Source of the DNA: an uncultured Coriobacteriaceae bacterium
Lineage (GTDB): Bacteria; Actinomycetota; Coriobacteriia; Coriobacteriales; QAMH01
Direction: 5' to 3'
Assembly (NCBI GenBank): GCA_902783175.1
Contig: CACZQA010000131.1
Location: 1 to 7,636 of the forward strand
Length of the DNA stretch: 7,636 nt
The notes beneath the pieces are model-generated. The model was given only the letters and a program-made list of their open reading frames with translations, was not told where the DNA came from and ran no database searches. Position 1 is the stretch's first letter, and each line of letters opens with the position of its first letter. A program made the position numbers and the translations under genes. Positions 6,711-7,636 of the stretch are shown here, piece by piece.

Positions 6711-7277
6711 ATGAGACTTCCTTCGGCGGCGCTGTTGGACGCCCTCTCCAAGGCGTACTCCTACCCGAGTGAGGGCATCGAGGAGACGGCTACGGCGCTT
6801 GGGGCGCTTGCGGCAGAAGACTGCGGCGGGTGCTTTGATGACGTGCGGCAGGTTATCGACGCGAGCAGCGCGTTTGCGACGCGGGTCGACGGACAGCTCG
6901 CCTACACGAGGCTGTTCATCGGCTCGTTCAAGATGGAGGCGCCGCCTTACGCCTCCTACTATCTGGATGGCGAGCACCTGCTGGCGGGCAAGACGGCTGC
7001 GGAGGTCCGCGGCGTCTACCGGCAGTTTGGCATCGAGCTTTCCGCCGACGAGAAGGCCCCGGCGGACCATATTCGCTATCTGCTCGCGTTTCTCGCCCTC
7101 ATGGCGCGGCGGTGGGAAGAGACGGGTGCGGAGGCGTTTGTCGAGGCGTACGGAGACTTCCGCGACGCGTACGTGCGGCCGTGGGTTCGTAGCTTCCAGG
7201 AGCTCGTGGACGCGTACGCCGAAGACGAGTACTACAAGAGGCTCGTTGCGCTCACCGTCAAGGTGATGGAGCAATGA
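6711..7277 (+). CDS. TorD/DmsD-family molybdoenzyme chaperone
   Basis: This is a cytoplasmic chaperone of 188 aa. Such proteins bind the Tat signal of their molybdoenzyme partner, protect the apoprotein and assist cofactor insertion before export. Sequence signs are the YTRLF segment (65-69), the PPYASYY stretch (78-84), and the PADHIRYLLAFLALM helix (117-131), which corresponds to the conserved DH motif of the family. The protein appears all-helical and soluble, with no signal or membrane segment. The ATG is five bases after the ferredoxin stop, with AGGGACC just upstream, and the 3' end overlaps the next start by four bases (ATGA). Place in the operon makes the Tat-bearing subunit at 3416-6010 its client. 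In arsenate reductase loci the equivalent gene is called arrD. Confidence 0.85.
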   Translation: MRLPSAALLDALSKAYSYPSEGIEETATALGALAAEDCGGCFDDVRQVIDASSAFATRVDGQLAYTRLFIGSFKMEAPPYASYYLDGEHLLAGKTAAEVRGVYRQFGIELSADEKAPADHIRYLLAFLALMARRWEETGAEAFVEAYGDFRDAYVRPWVRSFQELVDAYAEDEYYKRLVALTVKVMEQ

Positions 7278-7636
7278 GCAGCGTGGTGAACGGGAGAACG
7301 CGTGGAGACAGGGTCGTGAGAGCTGGGAAGACTGCGTTGACAGCAAAGATGAGGGGGCGTCTCGTACTCGATGCCGCGCTGTGCGCGCTGCTCGTCTTCG
7401 CGATGCTGCGCCCGGTTACGGGGCAGGTTGTGCACGAGATTACCGGTGCGTTGCTGCTCGTGGGCATGATTGCGCATGTTGCGACCAGCTGGGGCGCTGC
7501 TTCGAGGACCGCGCGCCATGCGAGGGAAACGACGAGGCCGCAGCGTGCGCAGGGGCTGCTCGCGGTGATGGTCGTGTTGGGTGTTGCGGGTGTTGCGCTG
7601 GCCTTGAGCGCGCTCGTGATCAGCCGCCTTTTGCTG
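7274..7636 (+). CDS. Cytochrome b-like membrane protein, DUF4405-like (cut by window end)
   Basis: The first 121 codons of an integral membrane protein are present, with no stop before the right edge. The ATG at 7274 overlaps the chaperone stop (ATGA). The first 25 residues are basic and polar, and M26 (7349) is a possible alternative start. Hydrophobic segments are seen at about 30-46, 56-73 and 94-116. The segment around VHEITG carries H54, and H68 follows 13 residues later in IAHVATSW. Two His in one helix with this spacing recall heme-ligating helices of b-type cytochromes and resemble the DUF4405 family as I know it. The protein would anchor the complex and pass quinol electrons to the ferredoxin subunit. 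This is unlike NrfD/DmsC-type anchors, which are larger and bind no heme. Family assignment is tentative because the C-terminus is missing. Confidence 0.6.
   Translation, partial: MSSVVNGRTRGDRVVRAGKTALTAKMRGRLVLDAALCALLVFAMLRPVTGQVVHEITGALLLVGMIAHVATSWGAASRTARHARETTRPQRAQGLLAVMVVLGVAGVALALSALVISRLLL

Noticed and set aside
7580..7597. Tandem 9-bp repeat GGTGTTGCG twice
   Set aside because: It encodes Gly-Val-Ala repeats in a membrane helix, ordinary low complexity in a GC-rich hydrophobic stretch.
1..7636. Mobile elements, CRISPR arrays, tRNA or rRNA genes
   Set aside because: I saw no transposase or integrase frames, no regularly spaced repeats, and no tRNA-like or rRNA-like sequence on reading through the window.

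Overview
The window looks like an accessory locus from a high-GC, anaerobic, monoderm bacterium. The best guess is a member of the Coriobacteriia (the Eggerthella/Adlercreutzia/Slackia kind). That placement is an inference from the GC-rich coding sequence, the tight stop/start overlaps, and the Tat-exported molybdoenzyme cassette with four-cluster ferredoxin, TorD chaperone and cytochrome-b-like anchor. There is no phylogenetic marker gene in the window.

Layout: (1) 1-968, minus strand: the N-terminal 322 codons of an iron-containing alcohol dehydrogenase that runs off the left edge. (2) 969-1143: a spacer with an intrinsic terminator for minus-strand transcription coming from the right, a candidate promoter for the dehydrogenase, and a perfect 8-bp inverted repeat just after the arsM stop. 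(3) 1144-3138, minus strand: arsM (arsenite S-adenosylmethionine methyltransferase with a Cys-rich tail), preceded by an aquaglyceroporin-type channel whose best start is a TTG at 3138. A good sigma-70-type promoter (TTGACT, 17 bp, TAGAAT) lies upstream at 3229-3257. (4) 3139-3415: a divergent intergenic region with two inverted repeats and promoter-like hexamers. (5) 3416 to the right edge, plus strand: a tightly packed operon. It encodes a Tat-exported molybdopterin oxidoreductase of the ArrA/PsrA type, a four-[4Fe-4S] ferredoxin subunit, a TorD-family chaperone and a small His-containing membrane protein that is cut by the window end.

The genes make sense together as an arsenic module. The catalytic subunit carries the Mo-ligand Cys and the surrounding Arg, His, Ser, Lys and Tyr at the same spacing I recall for respiratory arsenate reductase ArrA. 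In the proposed scheme, quinol electrons pass from the membrane cytochrome b-like protein through the ferredoxin subunit to the molybdoenzyme outside the membrane, where arsenate is reduced to arsenite. Arsenite then enters, or methylated arsenicals leave, through the channel, and ArsM methylates arsenite in the cytoplasm. The two arms diverge from one 277-bp control region. Gene families are well supported. The arsenate substrate and the flow through the channel are inference.
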